Under the pieces are notes generated by a model, which saw only the letters and a list, made by a program, of their open reading frames with translations, was not told the origin of the DNA and did not search any database. A stretch of DNA of 64,000 bases from Deuterostichococcus epilithicus. Taxonomy: Eukaryota; Chlorophyta; Trebouxiophyceae; Prasiolales; Stichococcaceae. Made by a program: the position numbers and the translations under genes. Positions 25,201 to 37,900 of this stretch are shown here, piece by piece. How positions within the stretch are numbered: the first letter of the stretch is position 1; the number at the start of each line of letters is the position of its first letter. The stretch lies in the NCBI GenBank assembly GCA_033439295.1, contig JAVTLE010000021.1, forward strand, positions 558,009-622,008, given 5' to 3'.

Positions 25201-26273
25201 AGTGCTGCTGGACTTGGCAAGCCCTCGTGTGGCGTGCTGCCATCAGGTGTGCCCGCTTCTCAGACGGTTGCCTGCACACAATGTCAGCCAGATGCACCTT
25301 CAGCTGTAGTCGCATGTCCCAGGTGCTGCATCACACCTGCGGGGCCCTGCAGATGCCAGCGATGGCGCCGGCGCCGCCCTTGCGGGGGTTGACCTGCTTT
25401 GACCCCGCCAACAGGGCCATCAGCTGTTCGGCCGCGGCCAATGCTGACTTGACGGGTGCAGCTTCCTGGGCCTCCGGCTCGAAACCCGTCACCTGCAAGA
25501 CGCCGCTGACCGTCAAGGTCGTGCAACGTGCCTCCATTGTGAATGGTGAGGGGCTGTCATGCATGTGATAGACAGCATTGGCCAAACCATCAGGTGAATC
25601 ACAGGCATATGGTGTGTGTTGCCATGCCAGTCAGGCCGGCATGCTGGACATTCATGTAGGCCGCTGAGCATCTCACGTCAGCTTGCAGGGCCTCCGCGCT
25701 CAGGGCTGTGACCGCCATGGCGGCCGTCAGCAGCTCCCTCGCATCTGCAATCGCAACTGCGGCCATGCCGGCGGCGACCGGCTGTCCCGCCTGCAGCGCG
25801 GCGCGCTCGTCCACGCTCAGGCCGGTGTCTACCACCGCCTGTTCCGCTGGCGACAGCTCGCCGGGTGCTGACGCCGCCTGCCAAGGCAGCGTCAAGACGA
25901 GGCGCTGCAGTGCTGCGCTATCAGCCGCCGCCACCGGCAACAGCTGGTCTGGTTGCGCGTCCTGCTGCAGCGCGCGCACCAGCAGTTCCACGACGCCCAG
26001 GCGGACCTTGCTGCGACCGTTGACGATGGGCAGCAGCCGCGCCAATATGGCCGCTCTGGCCTGCGGAGCCGAGAGCCATTTGGCGTCTGCCGATGCTTGG
26101 GGCTGCGCAGATCCGTCGCTGAAGTTGAGCTTGGCCCCCTTGGCTGGCGAGTCCTTCCTGAGACGCTCGCGGGCTGCAGTGTCGAGCGTCACGCCGTCGC
26201 CACGTGAGATTCGTGCAAAATCCTCAAAGCTGACGGCGGCGCCGATGCCGCCCACCCCCAGAGGCGGAGCCAT
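19236..26273 (-). CDS. HARS: Histidyl-tRNA synthetase, plant-type with long N-terminal extension
   Basis: Charges tRNA-His with histidine for protein synthesis. Seventeen exons: 25677-26273, 25337-25492, 24925-25167, 24571-24759, 24188-24351, 23679-23949, 23477-23559, 22940-23086, 22633-22711, 22256-22372, 21809-21945, 21167-21398, 20759-20934, 20382-20532, 19874-19954, 19649-19744 and 19236-19400. They sum to 3084 nt, exactly 1027 aa plus stop. Residues 1 to about 570 are an Ala/Leu-rich helical extension like that of plant cytosolic HisRS. The class II catalytic core then follows: [12 protein letters not shown], the motif 1 region [30 protein letters not shown], motif 2 [15 protein letters not shown], the histidine-binding [11 protein letters not shown], and motif 3 [13 protein letters not shown]-terminal anticodon-binding domain ends the protein. 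ATG at 26271-26273 is the only ATG before the first exon's frame. No clear transit peptide. Confidence 0.95.
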
Positions 26274-27159
26274 GCTGTCGCCGCAGGAAGCAATCAATAA
26301 CCTAGCTACTCGGAACCGCACTCAGCAGCTCGTTGCCTTGCGATGGCTACTTCGCTAGTATGATTAGCTGAAAGCTGATGGGTATAAGATGCGCAGCACG
26401 CACAGCAGGCTTGGCAGAGCCGGCAAGGCATTCGTTCAGCATCGTGGGGTTACTTATCATTCGCTAAACATTTGGAAAAGGGGGTTCATGTCGAGAACAC
26501 TGTCTTCCTTCATGTCGTCTGCGGCATGCACCGAACGGCTCTTGGTGTAGCGGCACCAGATTGTCCAACGAAGGCGATATCTCTCGACAGCCAGCATCCA
26601 AGTTGGCTGCTGCTGTGCTACGCACGCTGTGGCCCCGCCTGCGGACTATCCAGCAATATCTTATGCATCCAGCGGCCGGGCTCCTTCACAGGGTGGGGAT
26701 GGCTGGGTTCCAGACGGTTGAGGATTATTGCGGACGTCCATGGCTGAGCCCTGTGCGCATCGGGCACAGATTTCTGGTGCGTGGTGCGAACATGCGCATG
26801 CGCATGCCGGTCCATTCCATGCTTGATTGCGCATGTGCGCTCACACCATGGCCCCTCTCAGCGCCAGCTCCACAGCTGCTACAAGTGTGTGCTGACTTTC
26901 AAGTAGAAGTAATCAGCTGCCTGTTTCTCTGAACATCTCCTGCAGTCAGGGTATGCAACAATCACTCTTGGCAAGCAAACTTGCATGCTGGTGCTCATAC
27001 GATGCGCATGGTGACACGGCATTAGTTGGGTCTCAATTGCATATCCTTTACGTGCTTTATGTCGAACATCTGAATTCCCATGCCTCGTCCTTCAGATGTA
27101 GATACATGTCACCGAAACGTACCCATAGCGTACGGGCAATCAGTGGATAGGAGGTAGGC
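26274..27159. other. Intergenic region upstream of HisRS
   Basis: Holds the HisRS promoter and 5' UTR and the 3' flank of the LRR gene. It is visibly more AT-rich than the coding sequence beside it. I see no gene here. Confidence 0.5.
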
Positions 27160-28056
27160 TCAGGTGCGGACGGCGCGGGAAGTGGCGGCAGCATCATGGC
27201 CGGGCCGGGCGGACAGCATTGAGCATCTGAGCCTCAGCTCGAACACAGCCTGCAAAGATGGACACAGTAGCCTTGTGTCCTCCTTCGAGCTGCATCTAGG
27301 AAGATCTGGTGTGCCGCCTCAGCGACAATCATGAGCTCACCTTGCTATCTGTGAGGTCCAAAACCTTCAAGGCAATGCCTGCGGCAAGCCGCAAGCTGGA
27401 CAGCCGTGCGCAGCCGCCTAACTCGATGCTTTGCAGGCACGGACACGAGATGACGACCCGCAGTCTTCAATGCTGTACGGTCTTTGCATTAGACTGATAA
27501 ATGGCACCAGCCTTGCCCAACATGACAGTGACTCACTATATAAACATCAGTGATGTTGATCGTTCATCACCTTGTCCAACTGCGAGCAGCCCTGAACGTC
27601 GAGGGTCTGCAGCAATGCGCTCTGCACGAAATTATACTGCAGCGCTGCGCAACCGCGCAGATTGAGCAAGCTGAGCTGTGGCGCAGCTCCGCTCGGCAGC
27701 ACAAGCCGGGTGAGACTGCTGCATGATTTGAGCGCCGCCGCCTTGAGGCCTGCTGCCTGCGCATGTATCGCGTTCCGGATGAGTGCATCACCGTGATTGT
27801 GATTGCAATTGTGATTTGAATCAGGCCTCCACGGCAAACCTTTAATAAGACTTGCCTGGGGTCGCAGCTCAGTGACAAAGTCGTCACCCGTGTCGCTGCC
27901 ACTCTCATCGATAGTGCTGCAACCCCGCAGGATGCGGTTCCGACGCGGTCCCCATGCCACGTTCTTTTCTGGGTCTGCATGAAACCCCAGGCAACTTTGT
28001 GAGTCTGTACGAGGGGCGCTTTCGATCGCCTCCTGTGCCTTGTACCGCAGCAACAA
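27160..28056 (-). CDS. Leucine-rich-repeat protein (AMN1/F-box-LRR-like), partial model
   Basis: The best exon, 27571-27756 (62 codons), encodes leucine-rich repeats of the cysteine-containing type: LKSCSSLTRLVLPSG, LSLLNLRGCAALQ and LLQTLDVQGCSQLDK. A second exon (27341 to about 27440) continues with VVISCPCLQSIELGGC, ARLSSLRLAAGIALKVL and DLTDSK, ending at a GTGAGC donor. A third (27160 to about 27249, TGA at 27160-27162) may be the end. Further upstream (27850-28050) there is coding-like sequence whose frame is unclear. Repeats with a C/GC after the leucines are the kind found in F-box and AMN1-like proteins, which act as protein-binding surfaces, often in ubiquitin ligases. No F-box is visible. 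The 5' end is not resolved and may reach about 28.7 kb. Confidence 0.55.
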
Positions 28057-28970
28057 TCTGGCCTAGTCAGACCTGGTATGCAGACTGACATTCCCACTTC
28101 AAGATCTTGAATGGATGGCCTGCTGCAGCATGACAGCGAGTTCTGATCTCTTCACTCATAAGAAGCAATCCCGTGCTCCCTGAAAGTCGTGCGTGCTTCG
28201 TCAGATCACCTGTTCCATAAAGCAGTCAGGAGGCGGCGCGTTCGACGATGTTGAAGGTTGGCTCTTTCTAGATGGAATGGAAGCTTTCCCCAGGCCGGGA
28301 TTTGCCGTCTCATCCGTAGCCGTCCTGGGTGCATATTGCGACTGCGATGTTGTCGGTGACGGTGCTGGAGTGTGGCAGACAGACTGGGTGCTCAGCGGTG
28401 AGGTAATTTGATCCTCCATCGTCACTCTGTTCAACGCAACTATGTGATTCGTACACACCACCTTTGATATCGAGCTGCACCACAGGTTGTGCGAGCTCCA
28501 GAAGGGAAGCAAGGGGAATGAAAAGTATCCAACGAATGTCATTCATTTCCCTTGGATTAAATGTCGCCACGTAAGTGGGGTAGGATGTAGGACGGTCGTC
28601 AACTCGTCGAGAAGTTCGATGCGCCTGCCGCTGCACGGCAGAGCATTCGTAGCAGGATCAGCGGATGCATAAGGCTGGCCTCTCCTGGCGTTCCCCCGAT
28701 CAGACCGCGTCCACTCTGAGGCTGCACTGTTGTGGTGGACCTGAATGTCTCGGAACTGATCAATGCACCATTGGTGGGGCTGCGAGCTTGCAGGATGATG
28801 CAGTAAGCAATCAGGAACTGCTACTCTTCCGCCGTCACGCTCTTAGCATTGCTGGCCTCGTCTGGCTGCTAGCTGACATTGCTTGGCTTTGAGCCAGGGG
28901 CTCTGACTAGGATCTCGATGGCCTGTGACTGATATATAAGGCCATCAACAAGCATGCTGCAGCTGGTGCG
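28057..28970. other. Divergent intergenic region between LRR and Nudix genes
   Basis: Upstream of both the LRR gene (minus) and the Nudix gene (plus). Minus-strand fragments around 28560-28640 (a stretch reading RRIELLDELTTVLHP) could be an LRR-gene exon, but I cannot connect them. Confidence 0.3.
28932..28940 (+). promoter_or_regulatory. TATA-box candidate of the Nudix gene
   Basis: The sequence ATATATAAG lies about 30 nt before the ATG at 28971. The match is very good in an otherwise GC-rich stretch. If it is the TATA box, the 5' UTR would be very short, so either transcription starts almost at the ATG or a later ATG is used. Confidence 0.4.
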
Positions 28971-31900
28971 ATGCTGCACAGAGCCCCGAGATGTGTTGTG
29001 CTGAGCGATGCCGGCGCCGAGCACCTCCTGCGAGTGCCCATCATGCCCATGGTGTCGCTCCTGCCGCTGCGGCAGCGGCCCGGCGACGCCAGTGGCGCAG
29101 CATGCGGCGCGTCGCTCGGCTGTGGCCGCAGCCTGTTCATGTATGGAGCGGCGCTGCGCGCTGCCAGCTGTGCGACAGCGCCGCCGCAGCAGCAGCATTG
29201 GCAGCATCAACATCAGCCCTGCACGGTTGCCAGCCACGGGAACGGCAGCGGCAACGGCAGCGGCAACGGCAGCGGCAGCGGCAGCGGCAGCGGCAGCAGC
29301 AGCAGCAGGGGCAGCGGCAAGGGTAGTGGCAGCGGCGGGCTCGGCGGCTCCAAGGGTAGCAGGGGCAGGCAAGACGGCAGATGGTCCAAGGCGCCACAAG
29401 GTCCTGACGAGGCCTCTAGCGGCACAGGCATGCCGCTGCGGCAGCCAGACAGCGGGCCGGCCTCTGACAACGGCAGGCTGAACGCCCGTGGCCGCGGCCG
29501 CGGCGGCAGCAGGCGCGGCGGCGGCCCCTCGATGCGCATTCACGACAGCCCTAGCCCCAGCCGCCGCAGCAGCGCCAGCAAAGACGGTGGCGAAGGCGGC
29601 GCTGCCGGACCGGGCCCGTCAGCGCAGCTGGATGAGCTTCGGGAGCGGTATCTCGGCGACGACCTTGCAGGCACCAGCAGCGGCAAGGGCGAGGCGCCGG
29701 CCCGCACGGCCACTCAGCAAGGAGGTGAGATGTCCATCCCGTCGTGCTCAGGACAAGGAGACGTTGTGCCGGCGCATCCGCAGGTCTTGTCCTTGACATC
29801 CGCATCAGTAGGTGCTTCGCCCCCCCGCCCCCGNCGNGCGCCTCCCCTCGAATTGTAGATTTTTCGAGGCCGTCAGTGTGCCTATGTACCACCTTGGGCA
29901 ACCACATGCTTGTCATGTCCACATCTTGCGCTTCCGATAACGTTGCAGGGTACAACAATGGGCGGCACGGCGGTCGTCGGCAGAAATCCACCTGGTGGCA
30001 GCGCGCTTTTGCAAGGCAGCTCTTGAGCGAGGTTCCGAGGGAAGCGCGCAAGCCGCTGAACAAGGAGTCCTGGCAGAAGTATGTCGTCGGGTGAGTGACT
30101 GCACACCTGTGTACCCCCTGCAGAAAAATTTCTTGTGTCATCCAACATGCCGCCACGGATGGAGGTCTGGGTTGCCCTCAATGGACACCTATTGTCGATG
30201 GCCAATGGCGATGTCAGAAACCTTATTTGTCCTGCGATCACCCTGCTGCAACTGCTGAATCTCGAAACGAGTAAATGCATCCTGGGCAGCCGGCTGCCGG
30301 AGCCAGAAGACCGCCGGTGGCATGCCGGGAGGGTGCTAGTCTATACCCTGATCTTCTGCAAACTTGCAAGATCGCAAACCCGCAACGTCACTCTGCAAGT
30401 ACCTGAACAGCCGGCTGGGGGTGTTGGAGGACGGCGAGTGGCGCGCCGAGGGAGTGCCGGTGCCCACCTTGGGCTTTCGCAGACCTGCGCTGTGAGTGCC
30501 CATCCTCCCACCGCAGGTACCTGGGCAGCCGGCTGCGGGAGCCGGAGAACAGCCAGTGGCGCGCCGCGGGGGTGCTCGTGTACACCTTCGACAAGCGGGG
30601 GGAGCTGCTCATGCTGCTGGGGCGGCCGGACTACTCTGACGCCAACGCCACGCGCCGCACCATGCGCCGCAACACCTGGAACCTGCTCGGTGAGCGCATG
30701 CCCAGCGGCCATGTGCCTTGAGCGTGCGCGGTAGATTTGAGACAGGCAATGCTTGTTGTCAGCCCCACGCTGCTCGTGTTGAGCCTGGCATTGCCCACAA
30801 CTCATCGCATGGGCCTCACATTTGGCACAGGAGGCAAGCGGGAGCCCACAGACCGCTCAGCCCATAGCACCGCGTGCCGCGAAATGTGGGAGGAGTCAGG
30901 AGGTGGGCTTACTGCTTCTCACTCGCGTCGTGCTGCAGACATGCCAGCCGTCTGTCTGTATCGCTGGCTGTGGCATGCTCGCCGCGTGTTTGCAAGGGCT
31001 CTCCCTTCCGGCAGCCTGGCTGCTAGACCTCAGTGCCTGCTGCATCGCAGTCCTGCTTGCTGTCGCACTGACTGCAAGTCGACCATTGTCATCTGTGATG
31101 GGTCACCTCTATGTTCCAGGGCTGCTCAACGAGAACCACCTCATGGGCCGGCCAGACACCGTTGTGTGGTACCCCAACGGCAAGTATGCCGTCTTCCCCC
31201 GCCAGGTGCGGCCCTCTTGACATTCTCTTCCTGCACCATGACCCGAGGAACTCGGCACAGAAACCCTTCCTGCCATGAGCTGGGAGCAGCCGAGGAGAGA
31301 GTCTCGCAGAGCTGGCCACGACCGCTTGCCTGCCGGCATGGCCGGCCTCGTGAAAGCATCATCCACTACCTCATGCGACCACGGCAGCCCACCGTCCCCA
31401 TGGTCGTCCTCCCAGATGTGGGTCGTGAGTGTTGCTTGCGGCCAGGTGCTGTGGGCGTTGCGGCGTTTATGGGTTGTCGTGCTGTTGTTGTTGCGACTGT
31501 TCAAACACAGAGCGAGCGGGGGCGCAAGGAGTCTGACTGTGTATCTGCATGCTACCCCACCTGCAGGTGCAGGGGCAGGAGGACCTGCCGCAGCGCTTTG
31601 CGGCGCTGAAGCGACGGCCGCGGCGGCGGGGGAGCCATGCGCCGCGCCCCACGCTGGACCTAGCATGGGTGCCGCTCACCGACATACTGGACCCTGCCAC
31701 CAGGTGTGGGCTCCACCACCCCGCTTCGTGCAGATCGCCTGGAGGCATGGCGGCCGCCGCTGCGCCACCTTTCCGGGTCAGCATAATGGCAGAGACAGGA
31801 AGCAGCAGGGCACTCTGCAGATCCCTCAGGAATCTGAAAAACACCTGTGCTCGTCCCGGAACTCCTGTACGCTGTGCTGAGGAAGAAGTGTCAGCCCGCC

Positions 31901-34900
31901 TCTCTGGGTTGCTGCTGCTTCGCCTTGGACGGCTGCTATCCCAACGCCCGATCCTTCAAACCCCCACCGCCTACCGCCCCTGCAGCGTGCATGAGCACAT
32001 CTTCCTCCAACGGGCCTGCCGGCACTGCCGGCGTGAGGCCCCCGCCTGTGTTTTCGGGTTGCTGAATCCTGCGCCTGCCTGCTCAACACTGCGGCTGCTC
32101 GTCCATGCAGCGTGCGCAAGCACATCTTCCTCAAGGGCCTGCTGAAGCAGCCGGCGCTGCTGGCGTGGCTGCTGGAGGCGCGGGCGTCACATAGGGCTGC
32201 GGCTGGCCTGACGCCGTCCGCCCTGCTGCAGCCGCCGCCTGCAGGGCAGCTGCCGGAAGGCAAGCGCGTGCTGCGCGCAAGCACTGCTGCGGAGCAGCAG
32301 CGCGCCTGGCTAGAGGAGGCCGTCGCGAGTGCGTCCCAGGCTCCACTACTCCACTGGGCTTCACACCAAACGCCAATTTGTCTCTTGACCCTGCTCATGC
32401 GGTTCCCGCTGCGGCTCGACACCGCTGCACATCAGCGATTCCGCAGAGCGCAGCAGTGCATGTCCTGCATCGCCCACTCCCCAGCTGTTTTGAAACATTG
32501 TCTTGAGCCCCTGCATCTCGCTGTGCACAAGGTTTCAACCACCCGAGTAGGGGATTTGAAACCCCGTACACAACCCTCAGGGAGGCCCCGCGAGTGCTCC
32601 TGAACCTGCCATGCGGCGCCTGCGCAGGCGCCAAGGTGTCCATCGACGAGGAGCTTGAAGCCGACGATGAGGTGGCCAGCGACGACGAAGGCTTCGACAT
32701 GATTGACTCCGACTCAGAGGACGAGGAAGACGAAGAAGACGAGGATGCAGACTACGAGGAGGAGGACGATTTTGAGGCGGCAGCAGAAGAGGAGGAGGAG
32801 GAGGAAGAGGAGCAGGAAGAGGAAGCTGTGCAAGAGGTGAGGCGGAACAATATGCTTGGTCACTGCCAGGCTCTGATCATCTTGTGCACTCGCCAGACCC
32901 CGTGTTTCTGCAAGAGCAACTGTTTTTTGGTTTTCGCAAGTATGTATTGTTGTTCAGCTCGCCTACAATTGCGTGCTGCTGCAGCCGGCGCTGGTGGCGA
33001 TGGACGAGTCCCGCTACGGGCTGGGGACGGTGCTGCCGCCGGGCATCGCCGCGGCGCTGGAGGCGGCGGAGGCGCGGCCGCTGCGGTCGCGGGTGCGCGG
33101 CAAGCAGGCACGCGCGCTGTGGCGGGCGGCGGTGGCGGACGCCGCCGTGGGGCCGCCCACGCCTATCCTGGTGCGCGCCCCTCGCTGCCACCATGGGCAA
33201 TGAGAGAGTCTCTTTCGTACGAGAGAGTCTCTTTCCCCTTGCTGCCACAGAACACGCCTGTGCATGCGCAGACATCGCAGTGCACAGCAGGCTCTGTCGG
33301 CGCTGTGAGGCTCGACACCCATCGCTCGGCTGCCTCCCGCCCTCCTGCAGCATCATGCGTGTGCTCGCCCCATTGCTCTCCTGGTTCTGCTTGCCGGCGC
33401 CGGCATCCAGGTGCACATGACAGCAGCTTCCGCCTGCCCCAGCGGGGGGCGATGCCGCAAATGAGGCCCTTCGCAGCTGCCGGCACTCCAGGCAGCCTCT
33501 TTGGTGACAGTGCGCTGTGCCCTGCCATGGCAGGGTCCTGTCGGCTGGACGCCGCCGCAGGCGTGCCCAAAGCTGCGCGGCCCGCGTGACTGGGGCACTG
33601 CCCTGCTGTGGGCCATCATGAAGGTGAGCCACTCTCGCAGCTCCACAGTGCTAGCCGTCCCTCGCGTGAGCCTTTCCGGCTTGCAGAGTGCCCCGGGCCT
33701 GCTGTGCTGGGCTGTGCTGTGCTGTGCTGTGCTGTGCGTCACTTTGGGGCAATGGTATGGCCAGGAGCGCTGTCCTGTGTGCCTGGCGGCGCCAGCAACA
33801 GCGACGACAGCAGCGGTGCTCTGGTTTGAAAACCCGGGGTCTCGTCCTTTTAAACTGCAGCACGAGCCGCATCCGGGCGCAGAGCGGTCGCGAGCCTCAA
33901 GGGTCGAACCAGGCGGCCGTGGACCTTGTCCCACACGCAAAGCACTGCACCTCTAACTCACCTCAGGTCCTTCAGCTTCTTCCGAGCCGATGTTCCCACG
34001 TCCTGCAGCACAAGCCGCGGTCATGGCGCAGCACCGCCGCATACCTCAACGCGCTGGACAAGGAGGCGATGGACCTCGTAGCCTTGGGCGCCACGCGGCG
34101 GGAGGCCGAGGAGCTGTACGGCATCCCCGCTATCGTCGATGTGAGTATCCTCTCTCCTGCGGGAATCATACTTGAAGTCTGACACCTGAAGCCTGAGTGA
34201 ACGCGAGCTGGGCTTGTGGTATCCCACTTGGACGTGCGATGGAGGCGCGTGCCCAGCGGCATGTGTGCGTCGCGAGCCCCCTCGTCGGCAGCAGTCGGCG
34301 GGGCGTGGCACTACTGTTGGCCAGCCGCCTCCATGGACCGGCTGTACCTGAGGCAGGAGGAGGCCTTGCATGCTCCATCTGTGCTCCCTGCTGACAGCCC
34401 TGTGCCGCTATCGTCCTGCAGGAGCTCAAGCGTAGCCAGGTGGACTGGCAGCTGCGCTACACGCTCCCACTCCAGGGCCTGAAAAACCCTTTCCATGAGC
34501 CCGGGAAGGGTCGTGTCCTTTACATAGTGAACCGTTGGTGAGGCAAGCACAGGCCCTGGAGTGGGAGCGTGCAGCGCAAGCCCGAGCGGGGGCCAGGTGG
34601 TGTGGCAGCGGCTTCACTCCAAGGGGCGGTGCTCGCCTCACCGACAGTCGCCGCTCCTTCTCACAAGCACACAACCCTCCCCTCTGCAGGAGATCAAGCG
34701 GGGCCAGGTGGTGTGGCAGCTGCGCTACACCCTGTCGCTCCAGGGCCTGGGCGTGCCGGTGCTGCCGATCCTGGCGGACGTCATCGACGCTGCCCGCGCC
34801 GACGCTGGCGACGTCGAGGCCGCCGTCAGGGCGGCGCGCCTGCACCAGGAGGCCGAGGAGGTGCTGGCCCTGACGGCGGACTGGGAGACGGACACGGACA

Positions 34901-37900
34901 TGGAGGCGAGGGAGGCGAGGGCGCAGGTGCACCTTTCAGCCTCCTGTCTCGGGACACAAAATGTCCCGAGGGAAAGTGGGGATTAAGGCGTAAGACGTCA
35001 GTCGCGCTCGCACGGGCGTGCACCGAGCCGGGATTGCGGGGGCCCCCAGGCTCCCGGGCTGCTATGCTGCACGCGCGCAGCCGTGGGCGGAAGCCAGGAG
35101 CGGGTGGTGGCGAAACCCATGTGGCATCGGGCATGCCGCGGCAGGCGCGGCAGCTGCGGCGCGGCGATTTGAATTTGCCACTGTGCCGAACCTTGACGCG
35201 GGTCGGATTGGCGGCGGCACGCCCACCCGTGATGCGGGCTGGCAGGCCAGGGATGCCTGCGATCTTTGCAGGCATGCCTGCCATTTCTGCATAATCGAAC
35301 TTGTTTCATGCGCGCATGTCTGAACTGTTACCGCCGCAGCTGGTGCGCAAGGTTCTGCAGCAGGAGGCCCGGACATCCACGCACCTGTCAACACCTCAGA
35401 GTGTCAGCTGCTGGTGCTGCAGCTTGTGAACGAGGTGCTGCCGTGGCAGGCGCTGTCGGACCTGCTGCGCTGGCGGGCCAGGAGCCGCAGACCTTCACCT
35501 CAAACGTAAGCTGAAACTGAGGTTGAGCCTGGATATGATCTGCTGTGCCATGGTGTGCCGCAGCTTGTGACCAAGGTGATGCTGCGGAATGCGTTGTCGG
35601 ACCTGCTGCGGGGTCGCGTGTCGGATTGTGCCTACATGCCGACCACCGACGACGGGCTGGCGGAGCTCGCCGCGGACGTCTCCTGCCTGTCCGAGGAGGA
35701 CCTGACCACCACGCTCAAGGCAAGGCTTTGTCTGGGACTGTTTGTCCATGTTGATGACGGTGTCCCTGACAAGAGGCCTGCCTGAGAAGAGTGTCGCATG
35801 GGGAGAAGGTGGCTGCCGCCGTGCTCACGGCCCGGGGGACGCGCGATGCCTGCGCCGCCCGAACAACGGGCTGGTCACCGCCGCGCAGGTGGCGCTGACG
35901 GGGTTGCGGCGGCGGCGCGGCATCGAGGGCCTGTCGGAGAGCGAGACGCAGCTCAGCGCCGACCTCGTCAGCGAGCTGCTCGTGCCCAGCGACGAGACCT
36001 GGGAGATCCTGCTCAGGTGGCCGCGTGTGACGCCCCTCAAGTCCCTGCTGTGGCATCGCCTTGCCCAAAGGCGTTCGGCGTGTGCTGGCGACGGAACCCT
36101 GAGGATTTTGCAGAGCTGCCCGCCAACCCCGTGCTGGCGAGGTGTGCCTCGCGGACCGCCGCTGCCCGGGGCCTCCTCGATGGTCTGACGGCTGGTCGTT
36201 ACGCTGGAAGCAGGACGGAGGACGGCGACGCGAACCAGCGGCTGCAGGAGGCTCGTACAGCGGTGCTGCAGCGTGTGAAGGCACGCGAGTGGTCCGACTA
36301 CTACGCCCGGCGACGCGGCGTCGCCCGCGGCAGCCGCGGCGGCGGCGGCGGCGGCAGCAGCGCGCTGGTGGATGCTGGCGCAAACATGCCTCACCTGGTG
36401 CGCGGCGCTTCCCTCTTCCCCCAGAACAGCAGCAGCTGATGCGACCCCCTGGGCTCTGCTGCGTCCTCCCATGGCACCAGCGCTGCTGGAGCCTGCGTGC
36501 CCGGCGCGGCGGCCTCCGGAGTCGCAAGGCTTCCCCGCCCCGTGTCAAATGGTGATCATGGCGGCCCGCAGCGATGCGCGACACCTGGCGCACACCCATT
36601 GCCAGGCTGCATGAGCCCTTGGAAAGCCTGGGTCGAGCCGAGGAAGGGACGTCACCACTTGGACTTCGCAGGTGCGGCGATATCGGGAAGCGCTGATAGC
36701 CGCCGGTGCGACGGCAGCCGGCACCGGCGACCGCAGCGGCTCCCGCGTTATGGGAGCTGCGGAGATGGACCAGCTGGCGGAGCGCATGGCGGTCGCCTTC
36801 ATGCGCAGCAGTGGCCAGGAGGACCCGGTAGGGTTTTCATTGACGAAGCGTGAACCGATTGACAACGAACGTGACAGGCTGAGCGAGTACTAGCCGGCGG
36901 GGCACACGGTGGGTCGGGCCTTGTGTGCCGCAGCGGCGGAGCCGGTCCCGTCCATGTTGCAGCTGTGCCGCGCCGGGGGTGGAGAGCCGGCATGCATCGA
37001 CTTTATGTTCCTCAGAGCCGCAATCCTCCGCTTTCTGCCGCCGCGCAGCTGAACGCGCACCAGGACCCGGAGACCGATGTCCTCGACATGACGCCGCTCA
37101 GCTGCGCGATGCGGGCGTCGATGCAGATGCACAGCGACACGCCGCCAGACGACTGGTGGCTCTTCCGCAGTGCGCCGCTTCGCCGCTTGCCTGCCTTTTC
37201 CTTTCAGCCTACCTGTCGTATCATCTGTCTGACCCGTGCCCGGGGGAGGCATTCCAGCTGACAGACGGCCTTACGACGGTGACGACGGAGGCCAAATGCG
37301 CCGGGCAGGTGCCGAGTGGCCTGCTTCGACCAGACATTCGTGGAAGAGCGCCGCACTGTGCACATGCTCTGTGATCGGCGACCACAGCTCTCAGGTCGAC
37401 AGCTGTCTTCCCGTCTTTCTGACCGTTTCGTCCTATGCCAGCTCTGTGTCCGACGTTGGTGTCTCTGTTCTGCAGAGGACGGCACACCGCTTGGCGCCGA
37501 CATGGACGATGCCGACGCGTCCCCGGACCAGCCAGGCAGCTGGCTGCAGCAGCTGGCCAGCAGCAGGGCAGCCCCAGCCGCCCCGCCAGGTACAGACACC
37601 TGCTTCCAGCTTCAATGCCAAGCCGCAGACACAAGCGTCTGGGACAGCAAGAGGCCGCGGATCTCACTAGTTTCATCGCGCCGCTGGACCCATTCTCGCT
37701 ATGGCTGGGAGACCGCCATGCTCGTCAGTCGGAAAGGGCAAGCAGCCGTTTCTGTTGAAAAGATTGTCATTGCCAAACTGCCCAAGGCGATTTGGGCCTG
37801 CCGCACAGGGGTGCCGCTGTGGGACCAGGACTCGCGGCTCGGTCGGGCGCTGGAGGAGGCGCTTCTCCTCGTGCGCTCCCAATTCTGAGCGCATGCACCG

